From Monoplex corrugatus (lineage: Eukaryota > Mollusca > Gastropoda > Littorinimorpha > Ranellidae), in assembly GCA_030674185.1 (NCBI GenBank), contig CM060315.1:86143079-86207078 (forward strand): a DNA stretch of 64,000 nucleotides, in the 5' to 3' direction. Both the position numbers and the translations under genes were made by a program. Each line of letters starts with the position of its first letter. Position 1 is the first letter of the stretch. This document shows positions 1 through 29,700 of the stretch, one piece after another. The notes beneath the pieces were generated by a model. The model ran no database searches. It was given only the letters and a program-made list of their open reading frames with translations, and had not been told where the DNA came from.

Positions 1-455
1 ATGATTTATGGCTGCGAAGCCTGCACTCTGAGAAAAACTGATTGCAGAAGAATTGAGGCATGCAGAAGAATCGAGGCAGCAGAGATGTGGTTTTATAGGA
101 GACTACAATGTGTCAAATGGACAGACAGAAGAACTAATGAAAGTGTCCTCGAAGAACTTGTTATCACCAGAAAACTACAAGCAGACATCAACAAGAAAAG
201 ACTAAAACACCTTGGCCATGTGTCACGCAACAAGAACATGGAGACCTCATGTCAACCAACTTTCATGGAAAAACAGTGGCAAAAAGGAAGAAAGGCAGAC
301 CTCCAATCTCATACATCGAGAACATAACCAACATCAGTGGCCTAATACTCAAGAAATTGTCTACATGAGTCAAGACAGAGCGGCCTGGAGGGAGATGGTG
401 GCATCCAGATTTGCAGTGGCCAACACTAAACCCGGTGATGCAGACAGGTGAGACA
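1..455 (+). mobile_element. 3' fragment of a LINE reverse transcriptase (RTE-like)
   Basis: Residues 1-108 of the frame starting at base 1 carry the post-RT C-terminal signature of RTE-type endonuclease/RT proteins: YGCEACTLRK, then EAAEMWFYRRL, then a TDRRTNESVLEEL block and a LKHLGHV block. The homology continues after about base 320 in other frames (ERPGGRW, then VASRFAVANTKPGD), so the copy is frameshifted. The 3' end near 455 is set by comparison with a second copy of the same tail at 44090-44320. The catalytic RT core would lie left of the window. Family call is from motif recognition; the clade (RTE or BovB-like) is less certain than the LINE call. Confidence 0.75.
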
Positions 456-835
456 GTTGAGACTGTTGAATAGGAATCCAATGGCTCACTTTGGAATGCC
501 TTCCACATACCCTAAGATTTCATCAAAATACAACATATATCCAAGGAGAATCTTGACTTACAGTTCACAAATGCACTGAAATACAACACACTGCAACCCT
601 CATTGTACAATCTTACAAGTTATGTTGGCATCTGTATGGTTTTGTTGACTCAAGCTACAATGGTGTTCAGTAACCAGTGTTTTGCAGTATCATAACTTGG
701 TGCCAATGATTATACATTCATGGAAATTAGCCTTGTACTAAACAGAATAAAAACAAATGGTGCTGGTGATGGTTTCCTTTTATTCTTCTTTCTCATTAAG
801 AAAGTAAAGTCATAAATTGTATATACCTTCAGCCA
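456..835. other. non-coding stretch, nothing recognised
   Basis: AT-rich sequence between the LINE tail and a trinucleotide repeat. No ORF, repeat partner or splice-flanked exon was recognised. It may belong to an ALG2 intron. Confidence 0.4.
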
Positions 836-1000
836 TTATTATAATCATCATTATTACTATTATCATTATAATTATCAGCAGTAATAATAGTAGCAGCAGC
901 AGCAGTAGTAGTAGTATGTCATTATTATTGCTACTGTTATCATTATTATTATCATTATCATTATTATCCATTATTACTATTATTATTTGAGTTGGAACAG
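836..1000. repeat. imperfect ATT/ATC/AGC trinucleotide microsatellite
   Basis: Runs of ATT, ATC, ATA and AGC triplets, interrupted but continuous over about 165 bp. No coding signal. Confidence 0.8.
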
Positions 1001-2097
1001 ACCCTCCATGGGCGAGGGTTGGATGTTCAAAAAGGCATTACTTTGCTTATATACCACTACCAGAGGTTTATAAAGAGTTTAACTGGTTACAATGTGAAAG
1101 TCTCTCTCCCTCTATTTTCATTTTTAAAATATTTTTGTATTTAAAAACACAAAAACACACATTTCTATTTGCATTCCACTGCACATTTGTATGACCTTAA
1201 AATTTTAAAATAGCATTTCATTAAAATATGTAAGTGTTAAAACTGGCCTCTTCTGGTAGCCTACTAATATCTAGATAATGAAAATCAGAGTGATGGGCCT
1301 AATCATCAAGTGTTTAACCCCCAAACGTCCACACCACAGAGCATCGAAGGGAATCCTTTGATGCTGTCGGCAGTGGAAATTTCCGCAGTGCTAATTGTAG
1401 AACTGCTGAATTATTTTTTATGATCAACATAGAAGATTAAATACAATATGCTAATTAAGTCAAACAAATCACTGGTAACAAAAAAAAAAAGCGCTTTTGA
1501 TGCCATAATAGCTTTGTGAATAACGGAGTCATTTTTCGGGTAACGTGACTGATCTCTACGCCATTTTGCTGCGTGTGCTACAATCTCTGCTGTCTACCAA
1601 CTGCGTAACGGAGCTCGTATTTTGTGAGAATGAGTTCATCGGAACATGAAATCGATCCTGATGTCTTGGGAAATGAATATTCTGAAGAGTTCGACCCCTC
1701 TGACACATCTGATGTGGGCCAAACAGCACTGAATCGACATCCAAGTGGATCTGATTGAGCAGAAGGGTGAGTTGACTGATGGGCTGGTTGTCTAAATATA
1801 GATATTTCCACCTCGCTTCACTTGCAGTAGATAATCCGTTATCCTATGTATCATAATGACTGAAACTATCATTAAGAAGTCTTTCTAGCACACATAAAAG
1901 TCTTTTCATAGTGAAAGACTCAGGAGTTTGTTCATGCACACATTGTTTATGAGACAATAAAGTGCCAGTGAGAATGACGTCACTGACTGACTGAGACTAC
2001 TGAGAGAGAGTGGGGCAGGAGGGAGAGCTTGTAGGCCTATGTTGTGTGTTCCACTCTCTGTGTGCAATTTAGCTGGTGTTTTTATAAGTTTATTTGC

Positions 2098-2225
<128 letters not shown>

Positions 2226-2411
2226 TGAAACTGTGTAAACAGGCCTACTATTGATTTCTATTTCTTTTAGTTGTCCAAATCTGGTGTGACTGGGGTCACC
2301 AAGGTATCTCCTTTTGATTTTTAACTTGGCAGATATTATTGTTGCTGCTTTCTGAAACTGTTGATACTAGCTGTTTAGTTTACTACTGGGTCCTGTCATA
2401 GTGATACTCTG

Positions 2412-2427
2412 TGCACGCGTGCGTGTG

Positions 2428-2462
<35 letters not shown>
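2412..2462. repeat. short (TG)n microsatellite
   Basis: About 50 bp of TG repeat preceded by GCGTGCGTG. Confidence 0.95.
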
Positions 2463-2464
<2 letters not shown>

Positions 2465-2880
2465 ATTTATGCTCCATTTATTTTCAAAATTTTAGTGTAA
2501 TGTAGTAATAGTTAAGAATTTGAATTTATTCTAAATAGCCTGCCCCATCTAATTTCAGTTTACGGAGTTACATGAATGCAGACTCTGGCCCCACTGATAT
2601 GCCACCCAGGTTCACCGCTGCTCAGGTCCCAGGTGTTCAGCTGTCAGATGAGGTGAAGACCTGCTCCAGTTTCCAGCGGTCTGTGACACCCTTCATGTTT
2701 TTCCAGATTTTTTTAATCCTGGATATTGTACAACATCGGTGCAATTGGACAAATGAAGACACCCACTGACATGGACCAAAGAAACCAGCTCTGTTCAAAG
2801 GCCAGATGAAATGTACCAGTTCTCTGCACTCCTCATGTACATGCCCATGAATAAGATTACAGAGTGTAAATTGGTAGCTT

Positions 2881-3246
2881 ATTTAAGGCCTATTCATTTT
2901 GAAGAATGTTACTGTTAAGATCAGTATCCTGTCACTTGGTCACCCTTGTTCATTCCAAATCAGCTAGATCCTGTTAAATGAGAATGGTTGTTTTCCATAT
3001 TTAAATTGATAAGTCAGCCTCACACATGACAATAATATCGAAACTTGAAAATGTTCTTGATTCATAAACTTGTACTTACATTTTTCAATTATATTCTAAC
3101 ACATGGTGTGTCTTGCAAATGGCCATGTACATGAGAGCTTGTGGTTGAAATGTTGGTGTATGTATGTTCAGTTGTTTTTTTAATTTGCCTTAAAATCTTT
3201 TTGTATATGCTTGCTTGTGTGGTGTGTGTGTGTGTGTGTGTGCGTG

Positions 3247-3321
<75 letters not shown>

Positions 3322-4400
3322 TGTGTGTGTGTGCATGTGTGTATAGGCCTGCAAGGTGGAAGACTGGTATAGTGACTGATCAGTAAGATCAGTGATAACC
3401 ACTTTTTTGTCTTCAATTTTCACCCATGGTGAACATATTATTATGTATGCCAACTAAACTGATATTAACCTCAAAATGGAAGATAAAAGTGAATGACCTT
3501 GAATTTTGAAAGAAACAGTTTTGTAACACTAACAGCAGGACATTTACAAAAAATATGTTTACAAATTAGATGTCCATGATGTCATATTACTGTTGCTGGG
3601 TTGGTATGTAAATGATCAGCACTTCCTGTTCTGGGTTTCCCCACATCCGATGCATGTTAATTTGACTGAAAAGAAAAACAAACTGTGCATACTGTAAAAC
3701 ATAATGAATGTTGTAAAAAGGATTGGTCTTTTCAGACAAAGTCTGATATAAGTCAGAATGAAAGGGATTAATTCCTTGTTTGATTTTTGTCTTTGTTTTC
3801 ATGCATATATATATTTCTGAAATTATGCTGAGATAATATCTATCTAATATGAAATCAATATAATTTTTCCTTTTAGCATTAATAACAAGTAAATCATGTA
3901 GTTTACAAATTCATTCAAATACCCTTATTTTGATATATAACATGCATACATTGAACAAAATATTGTGATCTCATGGGCAGATCATTACTGTTCATGGTCG
4001 CCATTTTGAATTTTTTTCACATATGGCCAATTTTTTTATTTAAATTGCTAAAAAAATAAATCATGAATGTAAATACTGAAAAATCATACTGAGTGTGTGT
4101 AGAATTGATTCTCTACAAGAAAATGCCAAATTTCAGTTAAAAAGACTTAACACATTTTTTCCCTTCTTAGTGACTTTCATGTATGCTAAAAATAGCACCA
4201 CAACATTATGCAATAAACTATGTTCAAACCACAATATTGTCTTTACTCTTGTTTACATGAAGAAAAAAAGTTGCATGGTGAGAATGTTCATTCAATTTGC
4301 TTTAATTTGATGTATAATATGTGTATGCTATGTAATATCTGTGGTTCACGGTAGGAAAAATAATAAGTGTACATAGTAAAGTCTTAAAAACATGTGATTT
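2881..4400. other. AT-rich non-coding stretch with a (GT)n/(GCGT)n array
   Basis: Apart from a GT array with an embedded tetranucleotide GCGT run at about 3218-3340, no gene or repeat partner was recognised. It is AT-rich with several near poly-T runs around 4015-4065. Confidence 0.5.
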
Positions 4401-4404
4401 CATG

Positions 4405-4680
4405 CAGACTGGTAAGAGTTAAGATATAGCACTTCCAGCTTGAGGATCAGGAGTTCAATCCAGCCTGGGTACCTCCTCCCTGGTAAGATAAGGGTTGAGA
4501 TTTTTCTGATCTCTCAACATGTGTGCAGACTTTTTGTGCCTAAACCCTCTTTGTATGTATATATGCACACAGAACATTAAGTATGCATGTTAAAGATCCT
4601 GTAAGTGATGTCAAGTCTCCAGTGACTTATGGAAACATTATATACATGCCAATCAAGGACACAGTAAGCAGAATCTGCAG
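4405..4680 (+). repeat. SINE-like dispersed repeat, family S1
   Basis: The segment contains a degenerate tRNA B-box-like stretch (GGAGTTCAATCC, about 4450), then GATTTTTCTGATCTC, then GTGTGCAGACTTTTTGTGCC and TTAAAGATCCTGTAAGTGATGTC. Reverse-complement relatives occur at about 11690-11860 and 43690-43910 (TCTGCACATA, GAAACATTTCC/GAAAAATCTCC, TTACCCA..AGGCA). The pattern matches a repeat I recall as common in caenogastropod sequences. Boundaries are approximate. Confidence 0.6.
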
Positions 4681-4847
4681 CAACATACTGCCTGCACAGT
4701 GTGTGACAAAACTACATGCACAGAGAGTCCAAGAAAAACTGGAATGCTTATGAGAAAAAACAAAGTACACACACACAAAAAGAAAAGCCTGCATTGTACA
4801 ACTTTGATGAAAACTTTGCATGCCTATAGCGAAGGTCATCCACTTAC

Positions 4848-21326
<16,479 letters not shown>

Positions 21327-22039
21327 GGCAGTTGATAATCTAACAACTACGACGCTTTCTCTCTTTTTGACACGGGGTTAAACCTGCAGCACACATGTAA
21401 CTTCGATTGTGCTTACGTGTTCCTGAAGTGAAGCAGACAGCACTACTTATTGTCTTTTCACCACAAAATATTCAACACAATTTTATAGCAATAAGCGTGC
21501 CGGAAAACAAAGAAAGAATGATTTTTTAATCGAAAGAAAGAAAGAAACATACAAGCAAAAAGAAAAAAAGAAAAGAAAATGTTTTCAGCTCTAGAATATG
21601 TTCAGATAAAGACAACCAATTTCTTAATTCCATTATAATCTGGATTAGCCTATTCGAGTCATCTGAGACATCTCCAGCTAGGCCTAGGCTACTTGGAACA
21701 TGAACTTTTCGTCGATAGGTTAGGCCCTGCTGGAAATAAACATTTATATGACACAATTTTTACTAATCGAATAGTTCATCTGACAATGAATATTGAAATG
21801 AATCAAATTTAATTGCAACATGAAGATGCTTTAAAATTAAATACTATAAATCATTAGCAAGAATTAAGTGTTTTTTCTTCTCTTTTTATGTTTTGTTGTC
21901 ATTTGTGATTTTTTTAGTTATCTTTTGAGCATGTCATTTAAATGTTGTATATTCTTTCTACGTGCGCTTCGTTAAAAAGATGTGCTATCTTTGACACAAA
22001 AGGGAGATTACTTTTGCGATTTAGTTTGCAGACAGCAAC
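21327..22039. promoter_or_regulatory. divergent ALG2/MRPL15 intergenic region, likely bidirectional promoter
   Basis: 713 bp separates the two start codons, with the genes transcribed away from each other. No TATA box in an obvious position; a GAAA-repeat lies at 21531-21548. No repeat family was recognised, unlike most of the window. Confidence 0.6.
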
Positions 22040-22138
22040 ATGGCGGCATCAGGAACACGAGAAAGTGCATTGCGGCTTATCCGTTCGCTTCCTCGTGTTG
22101 CGCTGAGCAACATTAAAAGCATTCAGCCAAAGATTCGG
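22040..22138 (+). CDS. MRPL15: MRPL15 exon 1
   Basis: Starts ATGGCGGC (33 codons, [16 protein letters not shown]) and ends before GTAATT at phase 0. An amphipathic Arg-containing leader is consistent with mitochondrial import. Confidence 0.93.
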
Positions 22139-25100
22139 GTAATTTTTTTCTTAGTGTTTGCTAGTGTATTCAATCGTGAATAAGCGATGATCGACTTTTA
22201 TTAGCACAGCGTATTTTCAGTTGACTTTCCTGTGGCTGTAGTCAGTAGTGTTACAGTCACAGTGTAGTAGTACTACTAGTAGGTAAAGTTAGTGTGTTGT
22301 CTGTTCACTGTTGTGTTGATCGAATAAGTCATCTCAATGTCAAAGAACGTGAAATGTTGCTAGTCTGTTCAAGAGTCCGAGCGCGTGTGTGTGCGCGCGT
22401 GCATGCATGCATGTGTATGAATGCATGTGTCACATTGTGTGCGAGTCTGTGACCTTGTGAATGGTGTGTCACTGTGTGTGTGTGTGCCATATCAATGCAG
22501 TTAGAAGTTTGTTCAAGATTGATTCATTGCACTTGGACAGTTCCATATGTGCTTCACCCATATCTGTCAGGACCAATAACACATTAGACAGCCACCACCA
22601 AAATAATGGGAACATTAACTGATTAAGACTGGCAGCAAACAGGCCAGTTTTAACTCACACTGTACAACAGAACACGAGCATTCATTACGTAAGGCATGGT
22701 TTCGTACGACGGAACGCGATAGCGGTTTCGATAATTAAACATTTTTCGCTGCTTCCCTCGTGATGTGGCATGCCAAATGAAGCTACACTGCTCACTGCGA
22801 ACGTGTCAAGGGTCAAGTGGAAAGTTACTTCATGAGATTCTGTAGCAACACACACATGGGAAAATGATTGACTTCGGCACCCCACATGACTGGCTAATCT
22901 GCATTTGTGTCGAAAATGGTGTAGCAGGCGAGCACGAGTTTTGGAGCAAAGTAGATCGCGACTGCGGCTTGTTATCGCTGCTGAAGTGATTGAAGTGCTT
23001 CAGACTGAAGGATTGGACATTGAGGAGTATGATGAAGATGATGTGAAAGTGTTTCAAGTGATGGAAGCTACCAGCAAGAAGGTACTGACAGTGACCTAGT
23101 TTCAGACGACAGTGAAGTGGGAGAGGTAGGTGGGCGTGCGTGTCACGAGAGGAGGGCGGTCAGTGGGCTATGTACATCGATCATCTCACATTTCCAACAC
23201 CAGAAACAGCATTCCCTACTCGCAGTTCTTGAGACTACGACGCCTCTGCTCAGACGAAGACAATTTCCAGGACAAAGCAGATGAAATGACTAGATTTTTC
23301 CTGCGCAGTCATTACCCACTCGAGGTCATCAATGAAGCCCGGAAAAAAGTCAACTCTGTCTCTCGGCCAAATGCCCTCCATTCAAAGCCCAAAGCTGCCA
23401 CAGAGGATCGGCCAGTCCTCAGTCTAGTTTACCACCCGTCCATGTACCTCGTAAAAAGGATCATTTGTCCAACTGGGACATTCTGCAATCCAGTCCCACT
23501 ACAGGTGAAACCTTTGACCAGCGCCCTTTGATCGTCTACAAGAGAGACACAAATCTCCGCGACTTGCTGGTGCATTCAAATCTCAGCAAACCAGTCAGCC
23601 AACCTCCAGGAACCTCTCCATGTAACAAACCTAAATGCAGGACATGTCCTTTCTTGTGCTCAGCCACCACAGTCAAAGGCCCCAAATCTCATATGAGAAT
23701 TACAAAACATTTCAACTGTCAAACTTATAACATTGTCTACTTGATCAGCTGCTCTAAATGTTCCCAACTGTATATTGGTGAAACTGGACGCACCCTTGAT
23801 ACACGTTTCAAAGAACACTTGGCTGATATCCATCATCAAAGGGATAAAACTATCCCCAATCACTTCAACCAATCAGACCACTCAATCAATGACATCCGAG
23901 TGAAAGGTCTGTGCTTCTATACAATAACAGCACCATAGACAGGAAAGACAGAGAATCCCATCTCATAAATAAACTTGGAACACGCAAACCATATGGTCTT
24001 ATTCTTAATGACAAACCATAAGTAATCCATTGCGCAACAGAATTCAGACATGCCATTTCATGTTTCTTCCTGTTCCCAGGTCTACCAGATTCATGGCACT
24101 GGGCACAATCTACTCCCTTACCTCTTGGCTCTTGCCCTGTACCTTCTTCAGAACAGGGCGATACCGATATGGCATGTCCACTTCTCAAAATTGCAGAACT
24201 CATCTCACTTCCCTTTTGACATCATAGTTACCTCCCCTCTCCCCACTTCTTACTACTGCTCATGAAGACATGGGCATTCCATTTGGTCCCCTTTTTATCC
24301 ACTGGACGAGGCGGCAGGGAAGTTCTTAGTCCTGTTTTTATTATCCATTGTTTGGTGTTTGTGATCTGTTTGTGACCGTGCGTTCGCGCTTGACAAAGGC
24401 CGGTTGGCCGAAAATTTGCGCTTGTTTTGTCTTGTTTTGTTGAATACGTGCTTGCATTGGTTTTCTTGTTCTTCTGGTTCCTGTTTGCTTGGGCGCGGGC
24501 AGTCACACTTGCTTTGGATCTTGTGTAATACAAAGACAATTATTTCATTGGCAAAGTCAACACTACACTGCCCCACCTCTGCAGAAGTCAGTTTTCTTGA
24601 GAGAACAAAAGTGGGTGGCAAGGTTGTTCATATAAGGCCTGGAAGAGCTGATAGATACCATACTGATTCGTCTGTTGTTTTTGCTAGCAACGTCATACTT
24701 GCTCCCTCCTCCTCTTTGGGAAGAACTTTTGTGGTCAAGTGTCCAACCAACCTACCCACTCTGTAGAATACTTTCAAGCTGCCTTTGGTTGAGAAATTGC
24801 TTTAACATTGCAGAGGCTGCTCAGGCTTAACTGTATGTAAAAGTTTGTGAGTAATTTAATTATTTTTGAAAAAACATCTTGAAATAGTCTGAACTTTGAT
24901 GTGTGCCCTTTTCTACGAGACATTCATGTAATATTCCATTTCTGACAACTTTTGAGTAATGTTTTAATGTTTATTTCAGTTTTTTGATAGCTCACGAAGC
25001 ACTTCATCCACAGACCAAATTTGTTTGTCCTACCTATAAGTATAACGCTTAACAGTCATGGAGTTATTCATCTTTGAACCACGGTACCCTAGTAAACATG

Positions 25101-26664
25101 CTTTTTTCCATTTGTCAGATTGAAGATTTTCCAAAGTTTGAACATCAGGTACTTAAAAGTCAGTGAACTAATCATGCTGAAAAAAATTCATTATACTTTC
25201 TGTGATGCATTCTGCAAGCAATTTTATTATGAAATGCAAATGTCCATTATTTGTAGTGCTTTAGACCTTCAAAGTTGCTAATCTGTGCAGATTTATGCAT
25301 CCAAATTTACCATTTTCCCATTATTTGACAGGTCTATTCTCCAATGTCTTTGCTGCTGAAATTTTTTGTTTGATTGTGCAGTATACCAGTACCTTCTTGT
25401 TTTAAAATGTACAAGTATTTTCATTACAGCTTCTTCATGAACATTATATTTATAGTATGACTGAAATGTCAAAAATATTAAGTTTTAACTGCTCATCTGC
25501 ATGGTCGTATCTTTGAAATGGAATATCTTGAGAACTGATCAAGATATTCATTTACATTTTTTGTGTGTTATTCTTGTGTTGACGTGTTGTTTCCAAAAGA
25601 CAACATTTTGGTAATATATTATTCAAGTTAAAAAATTTCATTGCTGCCACCTGTTAGAAGTCACAACAACTAAGCAGTAGGCCTACTTTGAAATATGATT
25701 TTACTGACTGGCCTCTTGGTCAGTGCAGTCAGTTTGAAAATTAGAGCATCAAAGAATGAAAATGTGCAATATGTCATTGTCATTCAGGCCTGGAGAAGAT
25801 TTTTTTTTTACTTGCCAGCAGGCTAGTGGATTTTAAGATCTACTAGCCTGCAGCTATTTCCTCAAGTCTGACATGTTGCCCCCCAAAATAGTAAAATTCT
25901 CTTTATAATGATAACCAAAAATATTCAGCAGAATGAGCCATTGTTACAACAAAGGTGGTCAAACTTTCTTCTGGAGACTTTCATCTGGGTGGAGAGAGGT
26001 GAACAGTGGGAGATAGACACGAAGATGTAAAAGACAGATGATTGATCATTAAAGTTTACATGGATTCTCTGTGTAAGAGACAGTTCTTTAGTTTAATATA
26101 TATTTATAATCATTATCTTTTTGCTTATGTAGCCACATTTTATTTTAGTCCAACTGATCATTTGTTATGTTTTGCATATTACATCATCATCATCATCATC
26201 CTGCAATATTTATCCCTGTCCATAATTTTGATCACTTACTTTTAAAGTGTGAGTGTATTTGAGGGACAGAAAGAGACAGACTCACAGAGTATGAAACCAT
26301 TGAAAGAGAGAGTGTGTATACATATCTGTGTGTAACACAGACGTAACACAAATAGTGAGAAATTTTGGCACTGTGAGACTTGGTATGTTCATTAAAAGCA
26401 AGTCTAACAACCGGCACTTTTAGTTTTTATACACAAAGAATGAAAGATGGTAATTTGCATCTTTTTAAAGAAAATCATTTTGTTGCCATTGGATCATCAG
26501 CCACACCTTATCTGTTGGCTAGGTCTGTAGTGGTACCGAACTACGTATCTGTTGGCTTTTGTTGATTGGTTGATGTGTGTGTGTGTTTTGTTTTGTTTTG
26601 TTTGTTTTTCAGTTGTTTGTTTTTCAGATTTTTCTACTTTTTGTTGTTGTATAAGTATTCTGTC

Positions 26665-26735
<71 letters not shown>

Positions 26736-29700
26736 AGACTTTAGCAAGTCAGTGTGAAGGGAAAACACTGAAAATATTTAATCCACTCTAACTGAAATTT
26801 ATGTCCTGAGAGACAAGTGAAGATAAAGCGAGAAAAATCTTCAAGCAGCATTCTATGCCTTCTGAACTAGTTTTTTTGACGTGTCATCTTATCAAGTGGT
26901 GCATCAGACTTGCTCTTGTAATTTCCTTGCACACATATTCTTTTCCTCTCCCCATCCTTGATATTCATAAGACATATGTTGTATTATTTTCTCTGGTTTC
27001 ACACTTAAATAGAAGCTGCTAACCGTTCGATCAGAACTGACAGATTGGGCGAAAGGTCGCTTATTTGTAAACGCTCAATTCGGTTTCAGTTTCACTTTCA
27101 CTTTCAGTTTCTCAAAATGACGTCTCTGCGCCGGAACGAATTCAGTATGCACTAACGTCACAGGTGCTATGTGTATGGTGATCGTGGCACAAGCCTTAAT
27201 CCTGCATATAAACCCATGAGCTGGCCAGGTCCTGAGGCCCTATGTAGACTATGGTTTACCTAGTCTATATTTTTTATACTGGTATTTTGTCAGCCTTCTA
27301 CTGGAATAATCTTGGTTACCTGTAAATGATGTGTATGTGTGTATCTTACCTTCAAAAAAGGAAATACATATAAAGTAAATAAATGAATAATTAAAGGTCT
27401 GTATAAACTCATCTCACATGACAGAACCCCCCCCCCCCCCCCACCCAGTCAAAGTCCAAATGCTCAGCTGTCTTATCAACTAGGTGAAGACAATATTTTC
27501 TTAATCATAGATAGGTATGTAAGTGATTAAGTAGGTAAGTGAGTGAGTAAGTAAGTGAATAAGAAGCAAGTAAGTAGGTGAATAAATAAATCCAAAATAA
27601 AGGAGTTTGTAGATAAATAAACAGATAAGAGATGAAAATAACAAATAACAGTAAATACGTGCATATACCCACATGCCCGCACACAGACATACACACATAG
27701 ATCCAAAACAAGATTGACTGCCAACGCCCAAGCAAACACAAACCAGAAGAACAAGAAAACCAATGTAAGCGATCTCCAACAAGACAACAAAACAAGCGCA
27801 AATTTTCGGCCAACTAGCCTTTGTCAAGCGCGAACGCACGGTCACAGACAAATCACAGACACCAAACAATGGATAATAAAAACGGGACTAAAAACTTCCC
27901 TGCCGCCTCATCCAGTGGGTAAGAGATGGAATGCCCATGTCATCATGAGCAGTAGTAAGAAAAGGGGAGAGGGGAGGCAACTATGATGTCAAAAGGGAAG
28001 TGAGATGAGTTCTGCAATTTTGAGAAGTGGCCATGCTATATCGGTATAGCCCTGTTCTGAAGAAGGCACAGGGCAAGAGATAAGGGAGTAGATTGTGCCC
28101 GGTGCCAAGAATCTGGTAGGCGTGGGAACAGGAAGAGACATGAAACGGCATGTCTGAATTTTGTTGCTTATGGTTTGTCATTAAGACCATGTGGTTTGCG
28201 TGTTCCAAGTTTATTTATGAGGTGGGATTCTCTGTCTTTCCTGTCTATGGTGCTGTTATTGCGTAGAAGCCACAGACCTTTCACTCAGATGTCATTGATT
28301 GAGTGGTCTGATTGGTTGAAGTGATTGGGGATAGTTTTATCCCTTTGGTGGCGGATATCAGCCAAGTGTTCTTTGAAACGTGTGTCAAGGGTGCGTCCAG
28401 TTTCACCAATATACAATTGGGAACATTTAGAGCAGCTGATCAAGTAGACAATGTTATAAGTTTGACAGTTGAACTTGAAATGTTTTGTAATTCTCATATG
28501 AGATTTGGGGCCTTTGACTGTGGTGGCTGAGCACAAGAAAGGACAAGTCTTGCATTTAGGTTTGTTGCATGGAGAGGTTCCTGGAGGTTGGCTGACTGGT
28601 TTGCTGAGATTTGAATGCACCAGCAAGTCGCGGAGATTTGTGTCTCTCTTGTAGACGATCAAAGGGCGCTGGTCAAAGGTTTCACCTGTAGTGGGACTGG
28701 ATTGCAAAATGTTCCAGTTGGACAAGATGATCCTTTTTATGAGGTGCACGGACGGGTGGTAAACTAGACTGAGGACTGGCCGATCCTCTGTGACAGCTTT
28801 GGCTTTGAATGGAGGGCATTTGGCCGAGAGACAGAGTTGACTTTTTTCCGGGCTTCATTGATGACCTCGGGTGGGTAATGTCTGCGCAGGAAAAATCTAG
28901 TCATTTCGACTGCTTTGTCCTGAAAATTGTCTTCGTCTGAGCAGAGGCGTCGTAGTCTCAAGAACTGCGAGTAGGGAATGCTGTTTCTGGTGTTGGAAGT
29001 GTGAGATGATTGGTAGTCCAGGTAGGAATGTGAGTCTGTAGGTTTGTAGTGGACTGTAGTGACTAGTTGTTCAGATTGAAGGGAAACTTCGATATCCAGG
29101 AAGCTTATGCATGTGTTTGAAATTTCATATGTGAACTTGATGGATGGGTGAAACGTTTGGACGTAGTGGATGAATTGTAAAAGTTGGTCATGATCGAGGG
29201 ATGTCATGCCAATGCAATCGTCTCTGTATCTTTTGTATAATTCAGGTTTGGGTTTCTTGAATTGTTGTAGGATTTGTTCCTCCAAATATCCCATGAATAT
29301 GCAGGCATAGCTGGGGCCCATCTTAGTACCCATGGCGACTCCGCTAACTTGCCAGAACGTCTCATCTCCGAACGAAAATGTGTTCATGGTAAGAACCAGC
29401 TCTGCAAGTCGGACAAGGGTTGAAGTGGACAATGTTTGGTCACGTCGTTTGTCCAGAAAATGCTGGAGAGCTTTTAACCCGTCGGAGTGGGGTATGCTGG
29501 TGTATAAAGAGGTCACATCCAAAGTGAACAGGTATTGGGGTTTGAAGGTGTGGTCTTCATTTAATATTTGAATCAGATTCAATGTATGGTTAGTGTCTTT
29601 GATGAAGGTAGACAAAGCCTGGACTATATAGGTTGCAAATGTGGTCAAGAAACTGAGAAATATTTTCAGTGGGGCAGTTGCAAGCTGACACGATAGGACG

